Origin: Fidelibacterota bacterium
Lineage (GTDB): Bacteria; Fidelibacterota; Fidelibacteria; Fidelibacterales; Fidelibacteraceae
Reading direction: 5' to 3'
NCBI GenBank assembly: GCA_030620575.1
Contig: JAUXEL010000110.1
Location: 1 to 5,559 of the forward strand
Length of the DNA: 5,559 nt
Position 1 is the first letter of the stretch. Each line of letters begins with the position of its first letter. Below the pieces are notes generated by a model. The model was not told the origin of the DNA. It searched no databases and worked only from the letters and a program-made list of their open reading frames with translations. Both the position numbers and the translations under genes were made by a program. Below, in pieces: positions 1 through 5,532 of this stretch.

Positions 1-141
1 ACTTTTATTTGCGGACTAACAGATAAGAAGACACTTTTCGGTATTGATTCAGAACATCATTTTTATCCCCATACAATTTCCCAGTCGATCCTGGAGTATT
101 TTTTCGCATCTTTTAAGGATACATTTATTCGCTGCGGATAA
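1..141 (+). CDS. 3' end of an unidentified gene (possible alpha/beta-hydrolase C-terminus)
   Basis: A plus-strand frame is open from the first base of the window to a TAA at 139-141, giving 46 residues. It has no ATG, GTG or TTG start inside the window, so it would be the tail of a gene that begins to the left. The residues look protein-like. A segment reading SEHHFYPH followed by an aromatic amphipathic stretch (SILEYFFASF) resembles the end of PHB-depolymerase/feruloyl-esterase-like alpha/beta hydrolases, where a catalytic His in a GHxWP-type motif is followed by a final helix ending in FF. That resemblance is a weak inference from a very short piece. A 46-codon open stretch could also arise by chance. 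The gene would be transcribed in the same direction as nifU, 149 nt upstream of the nifU start. Confidence 0.45.
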   Translation, partial: TFICGLTDKKTLFGIDSEHHFYPHTISQSILEYFFASFKDTFIRCG

Positions 142-193
142 TCGATATAACATTTAGATTAATAGTAAATAAAGGATATCAGAAATGGACATT

Positions 194-217
194 GGAAGAG
201 GCTTTTTTGTTTTTTTT
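194..217 (+). terminator. Possible weak terminator / T-tract after the left-hand gene
   Basis: A long T-tract (T6, G, T8, at 203-217) follows a very small hairpin in which GGAAG (194-198) can pair with CTTTT (202-206) across a three-base loop, using two G-U pairs. The T-tract fits an intrinsic terminator for the gene ending at 141, but the stem is too weak to be convincing. It may simply be AT-rich intergenic DNA upstream of the nifU promoter. Confidence 0.22.
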
Positions 218-241
218 CATTCCATCCCGTCAAAATAAACA

Positions 242-270
242 TTAACTTTTATGTTACTTGAACTTATACT
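242..270 (+). promoter_or_regulatory. Candidate sigma70-type promoter for nifU-nifS
   Basis: TTAACT (242-247, four of six matches to TTGACA) lies 17 bp upstream of TATACT (265-270, five of six matches to TATAAT). Transcription would start near 277 and leave a very short leader of about 14 nt ahead of the nifU ATG, which counts against it. AT-rich DNA often gives such matches, so this is a prediction only. The -10 overlaps the small palindrome listed at 264-276. Confidence 0.3.
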
Positions 271-276
271 CTATAA
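264..276. promoter_or_regulatory. Short perfect palindrome upstream of nifU (possible operator)
   Basis: TTATA (264-268) and TATAA (272-276) form a perfect 5-bp inverted repeat around CTC. It overlaps the candidate -10 box and ends just before the nifU ribosome-binding site, a suitable place for a repressor. It is short and AT-rich, so chance is a real possibility. It does not look like a full-length IscR/Rrf2 site. Confidence 0.2.
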
Positions 277-278
277 AT

Positions 279-284
279 GAGGAG
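279..284 (+). promoter_or_regulatory. Ribosome-binding site that sets the nifU start
   Basis: GAGGAG lies six bases before the ATG at 291. It supports this ATG over the in-frame TTG at 258, which would add eleven residues and has no Shine-Dalgarno sequence of its own. Confidence 0.8.
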
Positions 285-290
285 ACTATA

Positions 291-929
291 ATGGACGGAG
301 CAAATTGGAACTATTCAGATAAGGTGAAAGAGCATTTCTTTCACCCTAAAAATATTCTTGAAATAGATGAAAAAGACTATCAACCGGATGGAATCGGATT
401 TGTAGGCTCCCCTGCCTGTGGTGATATGATGAAAATTTTCATTAAAGTAAAAGATGATCGTATTGTGGACCTAAAATGGCAAACCTTTGGGTGCGCCAGT
501 GCAATTGGTTCCACCTCCATGCTTTCTGTGATCGTCACACGGGACGGCGGGTTGATGCTGGATGATGCCTGGAAGATCACTCCGGAAATGATCATTAATG
601 AACTGGGCGGTCTGCCTCCGAATAAAATTCACTGCTCAGTACTTGGCGATAAAGCTTTGCGTGAAGCAATAAAAGATTATTACAAAAAAACCGGTCAGGA
701 AGACCGTATTCCGCATGATGATAAATCCCGGATTATCTGTGAGTGCCTGAATATAACGGAAAATGACATACGCATGGAAGTCCTGGAAGGAGTAAAAGAT
801 TTTCACACCCTTCAGGAACGCACAAAAATAGGGACCACGTGCGGAAAATGTATCGATACCGCAAAAACTCTGGTCGAGTTCTATGTCGGCAAATATTATG
901 CTGACGATATTTACAAAGGCAATTCTTAA
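291..929 (+). CDS. nifU: NifU-type Fe-S cluster scaffold protein (IscU domain + BFD-like [2Fe-2S] domain)
   Basis: A cytoplasmic scaffold of 212 residues on which Fe-S clusters are built from sulfur supplied by the desulfurase encoded next to it. Residues 1-132 are an IscU/NifU N-terminal domain with the three cluster cysteines C43 (in ACGD, with conserved D45), C68 (in FGCASAI) and C115 (after H114). LPPNK at 108-112 is a variant of the LPPVK site that Hsc70-type chaperones bind in IscU. Residues 147-195 are a BFD-like [2Fe-2S] domain with C150, C152, C184 and C187 (CxC...CxxC). The C-terminal Nfu domain of Azotobacter-type NifU is absent; this two-domain form is known in anaerobes. The ATG at 291 is chosen for its strong ribosome-binding site and because the family N-terminus (YSDKVKEHFF) follows at once. 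nifS starts 17 nt downstream, so the two are almost certainly co-transcribed. With no nif structural genes in view, a general Fe-S role is the better guess. Confidence 0.94.
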   Translation: MDGANWNYSDKVKEHFFHPKNILEIDEKDYQPDGIGFVGSPACGDMMKIFIKVKDDRIVDLKWQTFGCASAIGSTSMLSVIVTRDGGLMLDDAWKITPEMIINELGGLPPNKIHCSVLGDKALREAIKDYYKKTGQEDRIPHDDKSRIICECLNITENDIRMEVLEGVKDFHTLQERTKIGTTCGKCIDTAKTLVEFYVGKYYADDIYKGNS

Positions 930-946
930 AACAGCCGGAGAATACC

Positions 947-2104
947 ATGATTTACCTTGACAACAGCGCAACAACACCACTGCATCCAAAAGTAAAAGAA
1001 ACTATTATTAACGCTCTGGATATGTTTGGAAATCCAAGTTCAATACATAAAAGCGGCAGACAGGTTCGGGCACTGATTGAACAAAACCGGCAGGATATTG
1101 CGGATTTTTTCAACTGCAGCCCGGAAGAAATCATCTTTACCGGCGGTGCCTCGGAAGCCAACAATACCGTATTAAAAAGCGCTACTACCTGTTGTGCATT
1201 TTGCAATGACAGCCGTGACCATATCATCACGTCAAATATTGAACATCCTTCTGTTTTGAATACTTTAAAGTGTCTGGAACAGCAGCATGTGAGTGTTACT
1301 CATTTAAAAGTGGATAAATACGGTTTGATCAATCCTGCGGACGTTGAAGCTGCTATTCGTCCCGATACCATGATGATCTCGATCATGTATGTTAATAATG
1401 AGATCGGTACAATTCAGCCGATACAGGAAATTGCGGATATAGCAAAAAAACACAATATCCCGATGCACACGGATGCGGTTCAGGCTGTCGGAAAAATTCC
1501 GATTGATCTTCAAACCCTGCCGGTAGATTTCTTATCTATGTCCGGCCATAAAATTTATGCACCTAAAGGTATTGGCGTTTTATTTAAACGTAAAACCGCC
1601 AAAAATATATGTCCTTTGATCACTGGCGGCCATCAGGAAAAATCAATGCGGGCCGGCACAGAGAACACCCTTGGTATTCTTGCGCTTGGTGAGGCAATTC
1701 GCCAGTGCAAACTGGAAATGGATGAAAATAAAGCACGCATCTCTGCTCTGCGTGACCGTCTGGAAACCGGTATTATGAATAATCTCGACCATGTTTCCAT
1801 TAACGGCGATCCGGCACACAGAACATATAATATAACAAATATATCATTTGTGAATATTGAAGGTGAATCCATTTTACTTCGTCTGGACATGCATGATATT
1901 GCGGTTTCGACCGGCAGTGCCTGCTCTACGGGTTCTCTGGAGCCAAGTTACGTTATCACCGCGCTGAGTGCTGATCCGGTGATCGCGCACAGTTCTATCC
2001 GTTTTTCATTGGGTCGTGAAACAACAGAAGCTGATATAGATAAAACCATCGAAGCAGTTACCGAAACAATAACCTTCCTGCGTAAAATGAGTCCGATCAT
2101 TTAA
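947..2104 (+). CDS. nifS: Cysteine desulfurase, NifS/IscS type (group I)
   Basis: A PLP-dependent enzyme of 385 residues that converts L-cysteine to L-alanine and passes persulfide sulfur to the scaffold encoded upstream. Key elements are visible: N-terminal YLDNSATTP, TGGASEANN (65-73), H100 in NIEHPS (cofactor-stacking His), D176 and Q179 in HTDAVQ, SGHK with the PLP lysine K202, the RAGTEN motif (235-240), and catalytic C326 in the long flexible STGSACSTGSLEPS loop of group I enzymes. Length is normal for the family. GGAG at 937-940 sits six bases before the ATG. An unusual detail is a small cysteine cluster, CCxxC (C82, C83, C86), in the stretch before HIITS, where relatives usually have no cysteines. 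NifS and IscS are hard to tell apart by sequence; the symbol nifS follows the neighbouring nifU. Confidence 0.95.
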   Translation: MIYLDNSATTPLHPKVKETIINALDMFGNPSSIHKSGRQVRALIEQNRQDIADFFNCSPEEIIFTGGASEANNTVLKSATTCCAFCNDSRDHIITSNIEHPSVLNTLKCLEQQHVSVTHLKVDKYGLINPADVEAAIRPDTMMISIMYVNNEIGTIQPIQEIADIAKKHNIPMHTDAVQAVGKIPIDLQTLPVDFLSMSGHKIYAPKGIGVLFKRKTAKNICPLITGGHQEKSMRAGTENTLGILALGEAIRQCKLEMDENKARISALRDRLETGIMNNLDHVSINGDPAHRTYNITNISFVNIEGESILLRLDMHDIAVSTGSACSTGSLEPSYVITALSADPVIAHSSIRFSLGRETTEADIDKTIEAVTETITFLRKMSPII

Positions 2105-2145
2105 GAATAATGTTAGACCAGGCATACTAATATGAAAGGAACGCA

Positions 2146-2769
2146 ATGCAAAATGTTCAATTGATCGATCATCCTTTAACCAAGCATTCACTCACGATTT
2201 TACGGGATAAAAATACCGATACAGAGACATTTCGACGGCATACAGCTATTGTTTCACAAATTATTATTATGGAAGCCAGCCGAATCTTCAAACTGAATAT
2301 AAAGCAAATTGAAACACCTGTTACGTCTACGCAGGGTTATGAAATTTACCGCTCCCTGATATTTGTACCGGTACTGCGCGCAGGTATTTCGATGTTAGTT
2401 CCGGCACGCGATTTTTTGCCCTGGACTTCAGTGGGTTTTATTGGTCTGGAACGCGATGAAGAAACCGCTGTTGCCCATGAATATTATCAGAAATTTCCTG
2501 AACATATTGAAAAAAAGTTAGTAATGGTTCTGGACCCGATGCTTGCTACCGGAGGATCTGTTTCCAATACTATTTCCCAACTTAAAGAAAAGGGTGCAAA
2601 ACGTATTGTTATTGCCTGTATTGTCGCAGCTCCCGAGGGAATTCAGCGAATTAATAAAGAACACCCCGATGTTAAGATCTATACAACTGCTATTGATGAT
2701 CATCTGAATGATAAAAAATATATTGTTCCCGGATTGGGAGATTTCGGGGATCGATATTTCGGGACATAA
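2146..2769 (+). CDS. upp: Uracil phosphoribosyltransferase
   Basis: A cytoplasmic salvage enzyme of 207 residues that makes UMP and pyrophosphate from uracil and PRPP. Family marks run along its length: an N-terminal HPLTKHSLTILRD-like segment (9-21), T28-FRR, VPVLRAG (74-80), the PRPP-binding motif VLDPMLATGGS (128-138), AAPEGI (161-166), and the uracil-binding C-terminus YIVPGLGDFGDRYFGT (192-207). The length matches the family and the ending is complete. AAAGGA at 2135-2140 lies five bases before the ATG. The gene begins 41 nt after nifS on the same strand, so it may share the nifU-nifS transcript, although it has no direct biochemical link to Fe-S assembly. It converges on the minus-strand permease with only 7 nt between stop codons. 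Confidence 0.95.
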   Translation: MQNVQLIDHPLTKHSLTILRDKNTDTETFRRHTAIVSQIIIMEASRIFKLNIKQIETPVTSTQGYEIYRSLIFVPVLRAGISMLVPARDFLPWTSVGFIGLERDEETAVAHEYYQKFPEHIEKKLVMVLDPMLATGGSVSNTISQLKEKGAKRIVIACIVAAPEGIQRINKEHPDVKIYTTAIDDHLNDKKYIVPGLGDFGDRYFGT

Positions 2770-2792
2770 GAAACGATCAGCTTTCCCGTTTT
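2760..2792 (+). terminator. Possible weak terminator at the upp/permease convergence
   Basis: CGGGA (2760-2764) can pair with TCCCG (2784-2788), followed by TTTT. The stem is only 5 bp with a 19-base loop and overlaps both gene ends. No better hairpin is visible between these convergent genes, so termination may lie inside the opposing gene. Confidence 0.22.
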
Positions 2793-4627
2793 CTATTCGA
2801 TAATAAGATAACATCCCGCAATTCTTCTTCATTTCGGGCTGTCATCCATTGTTTTTCAAATTCACTTTCATGTACAAGATTCGCAATTGCCATTAATGCA
2901 CGTAAATGGTAACTGCGTTCATCTAACGATCCGATTAATACAAACATGGTATGTACCGGTTCAGTCGTTTCTGAAAAGCGCACCCCTTCTTTACACCGTA
3001 TCGGTATGATATCAAAACATTTTTCACCGGGTACAATAATGTGCGGGATAGCCAATCCCGGTCGAATAATAGTACTCGACTGGCGTTCACGCTCTTTAAA
3101 TCCCTTAATGAGAGTTTCCGGGGAAATTTTCCAACGTTTAGAAAAAATCTCTGCAATATCAAGTATGAGGTTTTCTATCGCGGGTGATCCCGGGATATCC
3201 ATAATTACGCAGCCTTTAATTAATTGATCAAAACGGTCTTCAATAATTTCATCACGCTCTATTACAATATCGCGTAATTCGCGTTCCAGGGTAGAGCTTT
3301 TCAATTCTTTTGCAGTAATTCGCTCAATAATATGCATTAAGGCAGATGTCCGGTTAATACGTTTACGGGCATATCCAAAATAAATAATGATACCAAGTAT
3401 AAAAAATAAGCTGCTGATGACCAGAGGGATCAAGCCCATACTAGCCAATAAAAATAAATATGAAATGATGGCGAAAATGGGTAGATAAGGATACAAAGGA
3501 AGTTTATACTTGGGACGATAATTTTGAATCTTGCTTTCCCGCATAACAATAACTGAAACATTATTCATCATAAAAAGAATGATCTTTAATGTAGATGCGG
3601 TTTTCACCAGATTCTCAATATTAAGAAAGATAATCACAATTATCATAAATGCACTGGTAAACAGAATGGAAATTACCGGGGTATTAAAACGGTAATGCAA
3701 ACGTGAAAAGAACCCCGGCAGTAACTGATCTCTGCTCATCGCCAGCGGTGTTCGCGATGCAGATAGGATACCGGCATTTGCTGTTGTAATAAAAGCGGTC
3801 ATCGCTGCAATACTTAAAATAATAATTCCTGTTTTTCCCATCAGGCGTCCGGCTCCTAAGGAAAGAGGTATTGATGACCCGGATAATTCCTGAGGAGGAA
3901 CAAGTCCGACGGTAACCCCTGTAGCAAGAAGATAAATAAGTGTTACAACAGAAAATGATAACAACATCCCGAGGGGGATATTACGGCCGGGATTTTCTAT
4001 TTCCTCTGCAACACTGGCGATCTTGGTCAATCCCCCAAAAGAGACAAATACCAAACCGGCGGTAGCGACAACAGAAAAAATACCGTGCGGCATAAAGGGT
4101 GTATACAATTCCGGCTGAGTGGAAACAAATCCCCGCCCGATATAAAGTCCAAGGATAGTGAGCAATATCATAACCAGCGCAACTTGAATATGGCCGGTTA
4201 CTTTGACACTTACTATATTAAAAATAGTAAACAGCAAGCAAATCGCAACAGCAATGATCTTAATTTCATTGGGACTTATATTGGGATATAATAAAATAGT
4301 AAAGGCCCCTATACCAACTAAGGCAAAAGCACTTTTAAAACTAAGCGAAAACCAATTTGCAAATCCACCGAACATCCCCAATAAGGGTCCTAAACTGCGA
4401 TCTATAAAAAAATATACTCCCCCTGATTTTGGCATTGCAGTAGATAATTCTGCTTTTGCGAGCATACTGGGGATAATTAATATTGCCGCCAGCATATATG
4501 CCAATATCATTGCCGGTCCCGATTTTGCGTAGGCCAGGCCCGGGAGAATAAAGAGACCTGAACTTATCATCGCACCGGTTGATATAGAAAAAACATCAAG
4601 AAGCTTTAACTCTTTTTTAGTAGACAT
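2777..4627 (-). CDS. APC-family permease with C-terminal PTS EIIA (PtsN-like) domain
   Basis: A 616-residue inner-membrane protein in two parts. Residues 10-420 form an amino acid-polyamine-organocation (APC) transporter with about twelve hydrophobic segments (roughly 11-34, 38-58, 81-115, 121-142, 148-165, 180-200, 219-242, 266-290, 316-336, 341-362, 380-397, 400-420). GAMISSGLFILPG (18-30) marks the broken first helix that binds substrate, and EEIENPGRNIP (208-218) follows the sixth. A charged linker (421-466, with RDEIIEDRFD at 458-467) leads to an EIIA type-2 domain (about 467-616). Its phosphorylatable histidine is H529 in GLAIPH, so the site is intact. The substrate is unknown; amino acids are likely. 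The EIIA domain presumably regulates transport by phosphorylation, since no EIIB or EIIC is present here. I chose the ATG at 4627, with GGGA six bases upstream, over an in-frame TTG at 4645. The small membrane-protein gene lies 157 nt upstream on the same strand. Confidence 0.92.
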   Translation of the reverse strand: MSTKKELKLLDVFSISTGAMISSGLFILPGLAYAKSGPAMILAYMLAAILIIPSMLAKAELSTAMPKSGGVYFFIDRSLGPLLGMFGGFANWFSLSFKSAFALVGIGAFTILLYPNISPNEIKIIAVAICLLFTIFNIVSVKVTGHIQVALVMILLTILGLYIGRGFVSTQPELYTPFMPHGIFSVVATAGLVFVSFGGLTKIASVAEEIENPGRNIPLGMLLSFSVVTLIYLLATGVTVGLVPPQELSGSSIPLSLGAGRLMGKTGIIILSIAAMTAFITTANAGILSASRTPLAMSRDQLLPGFFSRLHYRFNTPVISILFTSAFMIIVIIFLNIENLVKTASTLKIILFMMNNVSVIVMRESKIQNYRPKYKLPLYPYLPIFAIISYLFLLASMGLIPLVISSLFFILGIIIYFGYARKRINRTSALMHIIERITAKELKSSTLERELRDIVIERDEIIEDRFDQLIKGCVIMDIPGSPAIENLILDIAEIFSKRWKISPETLIKGFKERERQSSTIIRPGLAIPHIIVPGEKCFDIIPIRCKEGVRFSETTEPVHTMFVLIGSLDERSYHLRALMAIANLVHESEFEKQWMTARNEEELRDVILLSNRKRES

Positions 4628-4633
4628 GTTTAT

Positions 4634-4637
4634 TCCC
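4634..4637 (-). promoter_or_regulatory. Weak ribosome-binding site that sets the permease start
   Basis: On the minus strand GGGA lies six bases before the ATG at 4627-4625. The alternative TTG at 4645 would add six residues but is preceded only by AT-rich sequence without a purine-rich Shine-Dalgarno, so the ATG is preferred. Confidence 0.5.
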
Positions 4638-4734
4638 AAGTTCAATATATTTAATATAATTATTTTAAATGTATAAAGAACATTTTTTTGAAATATTTTC
4701 TATGGAGTAAAATATTGAAGGCAGTAGAGCGAAT

Positions 4735-4767
4735 AGCATTGCTTTACCGCATGAAAAATACAATGCT
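4735..4767. repeat. Inverted repeat in the gap between the small membrane gene and the permease
   Basis: AGCATTG (4735-4741) and CAATGCT (4761-4767) form a perfect 7-bp inverted repeat with a 19-base loop. It begins 18 nt past the stop of the 4785-5204 gene and lies 107 nt before the permease start. It could be a weak terminator or a processing hairpin, but no T-tract follows on the minus strand. The remaining AT-rich sequence (4628-4734) probably carries the permease promoter, though I cannot pick one with confidence. Confidence 0.35.
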
Positions 4768-4784
4768 GGCAACTGGGATAATAG

Positions 4785-5204
4785 TTATTTTTTTGCTACA
4801 TTTACTTTATCTAAATCTTCTATAATATCCTGAAGTTCATTTAATTGACGTGATAAATTATTAATACGAAATTCGATAGAATTAAGGATCCAAAATTGGA
4901 AATGGTCTATCTTAGACTGACGGCTTATCATCCAAATAATTTTTATAGAAACCAGAAAAATACCAATTTCAATGGAAAATAAAGGGGGAAGCGGAATATT
5001 ATTCAATCCAAATATATGCCGCATAATATCAAAACTAAAAAGCAAAACAATTAAAGTTATGAAAATCCAGTTGATTTTTTTGTCGCGTTTTATATCACTA
5101 GTACTTCCAATTTGTCCAATTAATTGCTTAATGCGTTCACGTTCATCCTGATATGATTTAATTTGGGCTTCAAGCTCTTCAATATTATGTGTGTTTATAT
5201 CCAT
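4785..5204 (-). CDS. Small membrane protein of unknown function with flanking coiled coils
   Basis: I do not recognise this 139-residue protein. Residues 7-33 are charged and heptad-like (IEELEAQIKSYQDERERIKQ), probably a coiled coil. Two hydrophobic helices follow, about 44-66 and 74-94, joined by a short LNNIPLPP turn. A conserved-looking segment, DHFQFWILNSIEFRINNL (100-117), leads into a second probable coiled coil (108-134). Basic residues before the first helix (KRDKK, 39-43) and after the second (SRQSK) suggest both ends face the cytoplasm. There is no signal peptide and no enzymatic motif. The ATG is well supported: GAGGA (5213-5217) sits eight bases upstream on the minus strand. It precedes the permease on the same strand by 157 nt and might be co-transcribed with it, but a functional link is a guess. 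The gene is more AT-rich than the nifU-nifS-upp group. Confidence 0.8.
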   Translation of the reverse strand: MDINTHNIEELEAQIKSYQDERERIKQLIGQIGSTSDIKRDKKINWIFITLIVLLFSFDIMRHIFGLNNIPLPPLFSIEIGIFLVSIKIIWMISRQSKIDHFQFWILNSIEFRINNLSRQLNELQDIIEDLDKVNVAKK

Positions 5205-5212
5205 CTTAATTA

Positions 5213-5217
5213 TCCTC
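5213..5217 (-). promoter_or_regulatory. Ribosome-binding site of the small membrane-protein gene
   Basis: GAGGA on the minus strand lies eight bases before the ATG at 5204-5202. It is good evidence that this unfamiliar reading frame is translated and starts there. The AT-rich region behind it (to about 5280) should hold the promoter; no convincing pair of boxes stands out. Confidence 0.7.
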
Positions 5218-5283
5218 TTTTTTCATGATAATGTAATCATTTCAAGTCAGATATGAAAATAATTTTAGCAGAAAACAAGATTT

Positions 5284-5326
5284 ACAGGATAGCTTTTTTG
5301 ACAGGATTACAAGATATACTGGATAA
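5284..5326. repeat. Degenerate short tandem repeats of ACAGGATTW type
   Basis: ACAGGATAG (5284-5292) is followed, after a T-rich interruption, by ACAGGATT (5301-5308), ACAAGATAT (5309-5317) and ACTGGATAA (5318-5326). The last three are contiguous units of 8-9 nt. Short ACAGGATTT-like intergenic repeats occur in many bacterial genomes without a known function. They mark the start of the noncoding repeat block at the right edge. Confidence 0.55.
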
Positions 5327-5401
5327 GACGAAAAATAGAGGAAGACCTATCGACCGGAAAACTTAACCCAAGATTTCGAGGGTGATTAGCGTAGTGACGC
5401 C

Positions 5402-5441
5402 GGACTTGAGACGAAAGGGTTTGAATCGCATTCTGAAGTCC
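5402..5441. repeat. Hairpin repeat copy 1
   Basis: GGACTTGAGA (5402-5411) pairs with TCTGAAGTCC (5432-5441) at nine of ten positions, with one G-G mismatch and a 20-base loop. The same stem recurs at 5501-5532 with the identical mismatch. Confidence 0.6.
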
Positions 5442-5453
5442 AGTCTGCCGAAA

Positions 5454-5509
5454 CTCGAGTTCACAAGATCCGTCGACCCCGATCCTTCGGGGGAGAGTGT
5501 GGACTTGAG
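5454..5509 (+). repeat. Long stem-loop (12 pairs with two G-U) enclosing a CCCCGA/TCGGGG hairpin
   Basis: CTCGAGTTCACA (5454-5465) can pair with TGTGGACTTGAG (5498-5509): ten Watson-Crick pairs and two G-U wobbles when read as plus-strand RNA. The reverse transcript would have A-C mismatches at those two places. The enclosed loop contains a perfect 6-bp hairpin, CCCCGA-TCCT-TCGGGG (5477-5492). The right arm overlaps hairpin copy 2, so the two folds exclude each other. Confidence 0.45.
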
Positions 5510-5532
5510 ATGAGGAAAGCATTCTGAAGTCC
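5501..5532. repeat. Hairpin repeat copy 2
   Basis: GGACTTGAGA (5501-5510) pairs with TCTGAAGTCC (5523-5532) at nine of ten positions across a 12-base loop. Both arms equal those of copy 1, but the loop differs in length and sequence, which points to a conserved stem and a free loop. Confidence 0.6.

Noticed and set aside
258..290. TTG start at 258 for nifU
   Set aside because: It lacks a Shine-Dalgarno sequence, while the ATG at 291 has GAGGAG at ideal distance and matches the family N-terminus.
636..989. Minus-strand 117-codon frame across nifU and the nifS start
   Set aside because: It lies opposite clearly conserved NifU and NifS sequence and shows no motif or ribosome-binding site of its own.
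291..2104. Part of a nitrogen-fixation cluster
   Set aside because: The two-domain NifU and NifS are common housekeeping Fe-S genes in anaerobes, and no nifHDK, nifB or other nif gene is present.
4203..4532. Plus-strand 109-codon frame inside the permease
   Set aside because: It is antisense to strongly conserved membrane helices of the permease and has no family resemblance, so it is a shadow of the real gene.
5417..5427. GGGTTTGAATC, resembling a tRNA T-arm
   Set aside because: The flanking bases do not form the T stem, and no acceptor, anticodon or D arm can be placed around it.
5307..5522. Minus-strand 71-codon reading frame across the repeat block
   Set aside because: It runs through the inverted and direct repeats, has no ribosome-binding site I can see and encodes no recognisable motif. 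The GC-richer DNA simply has fewer stops.
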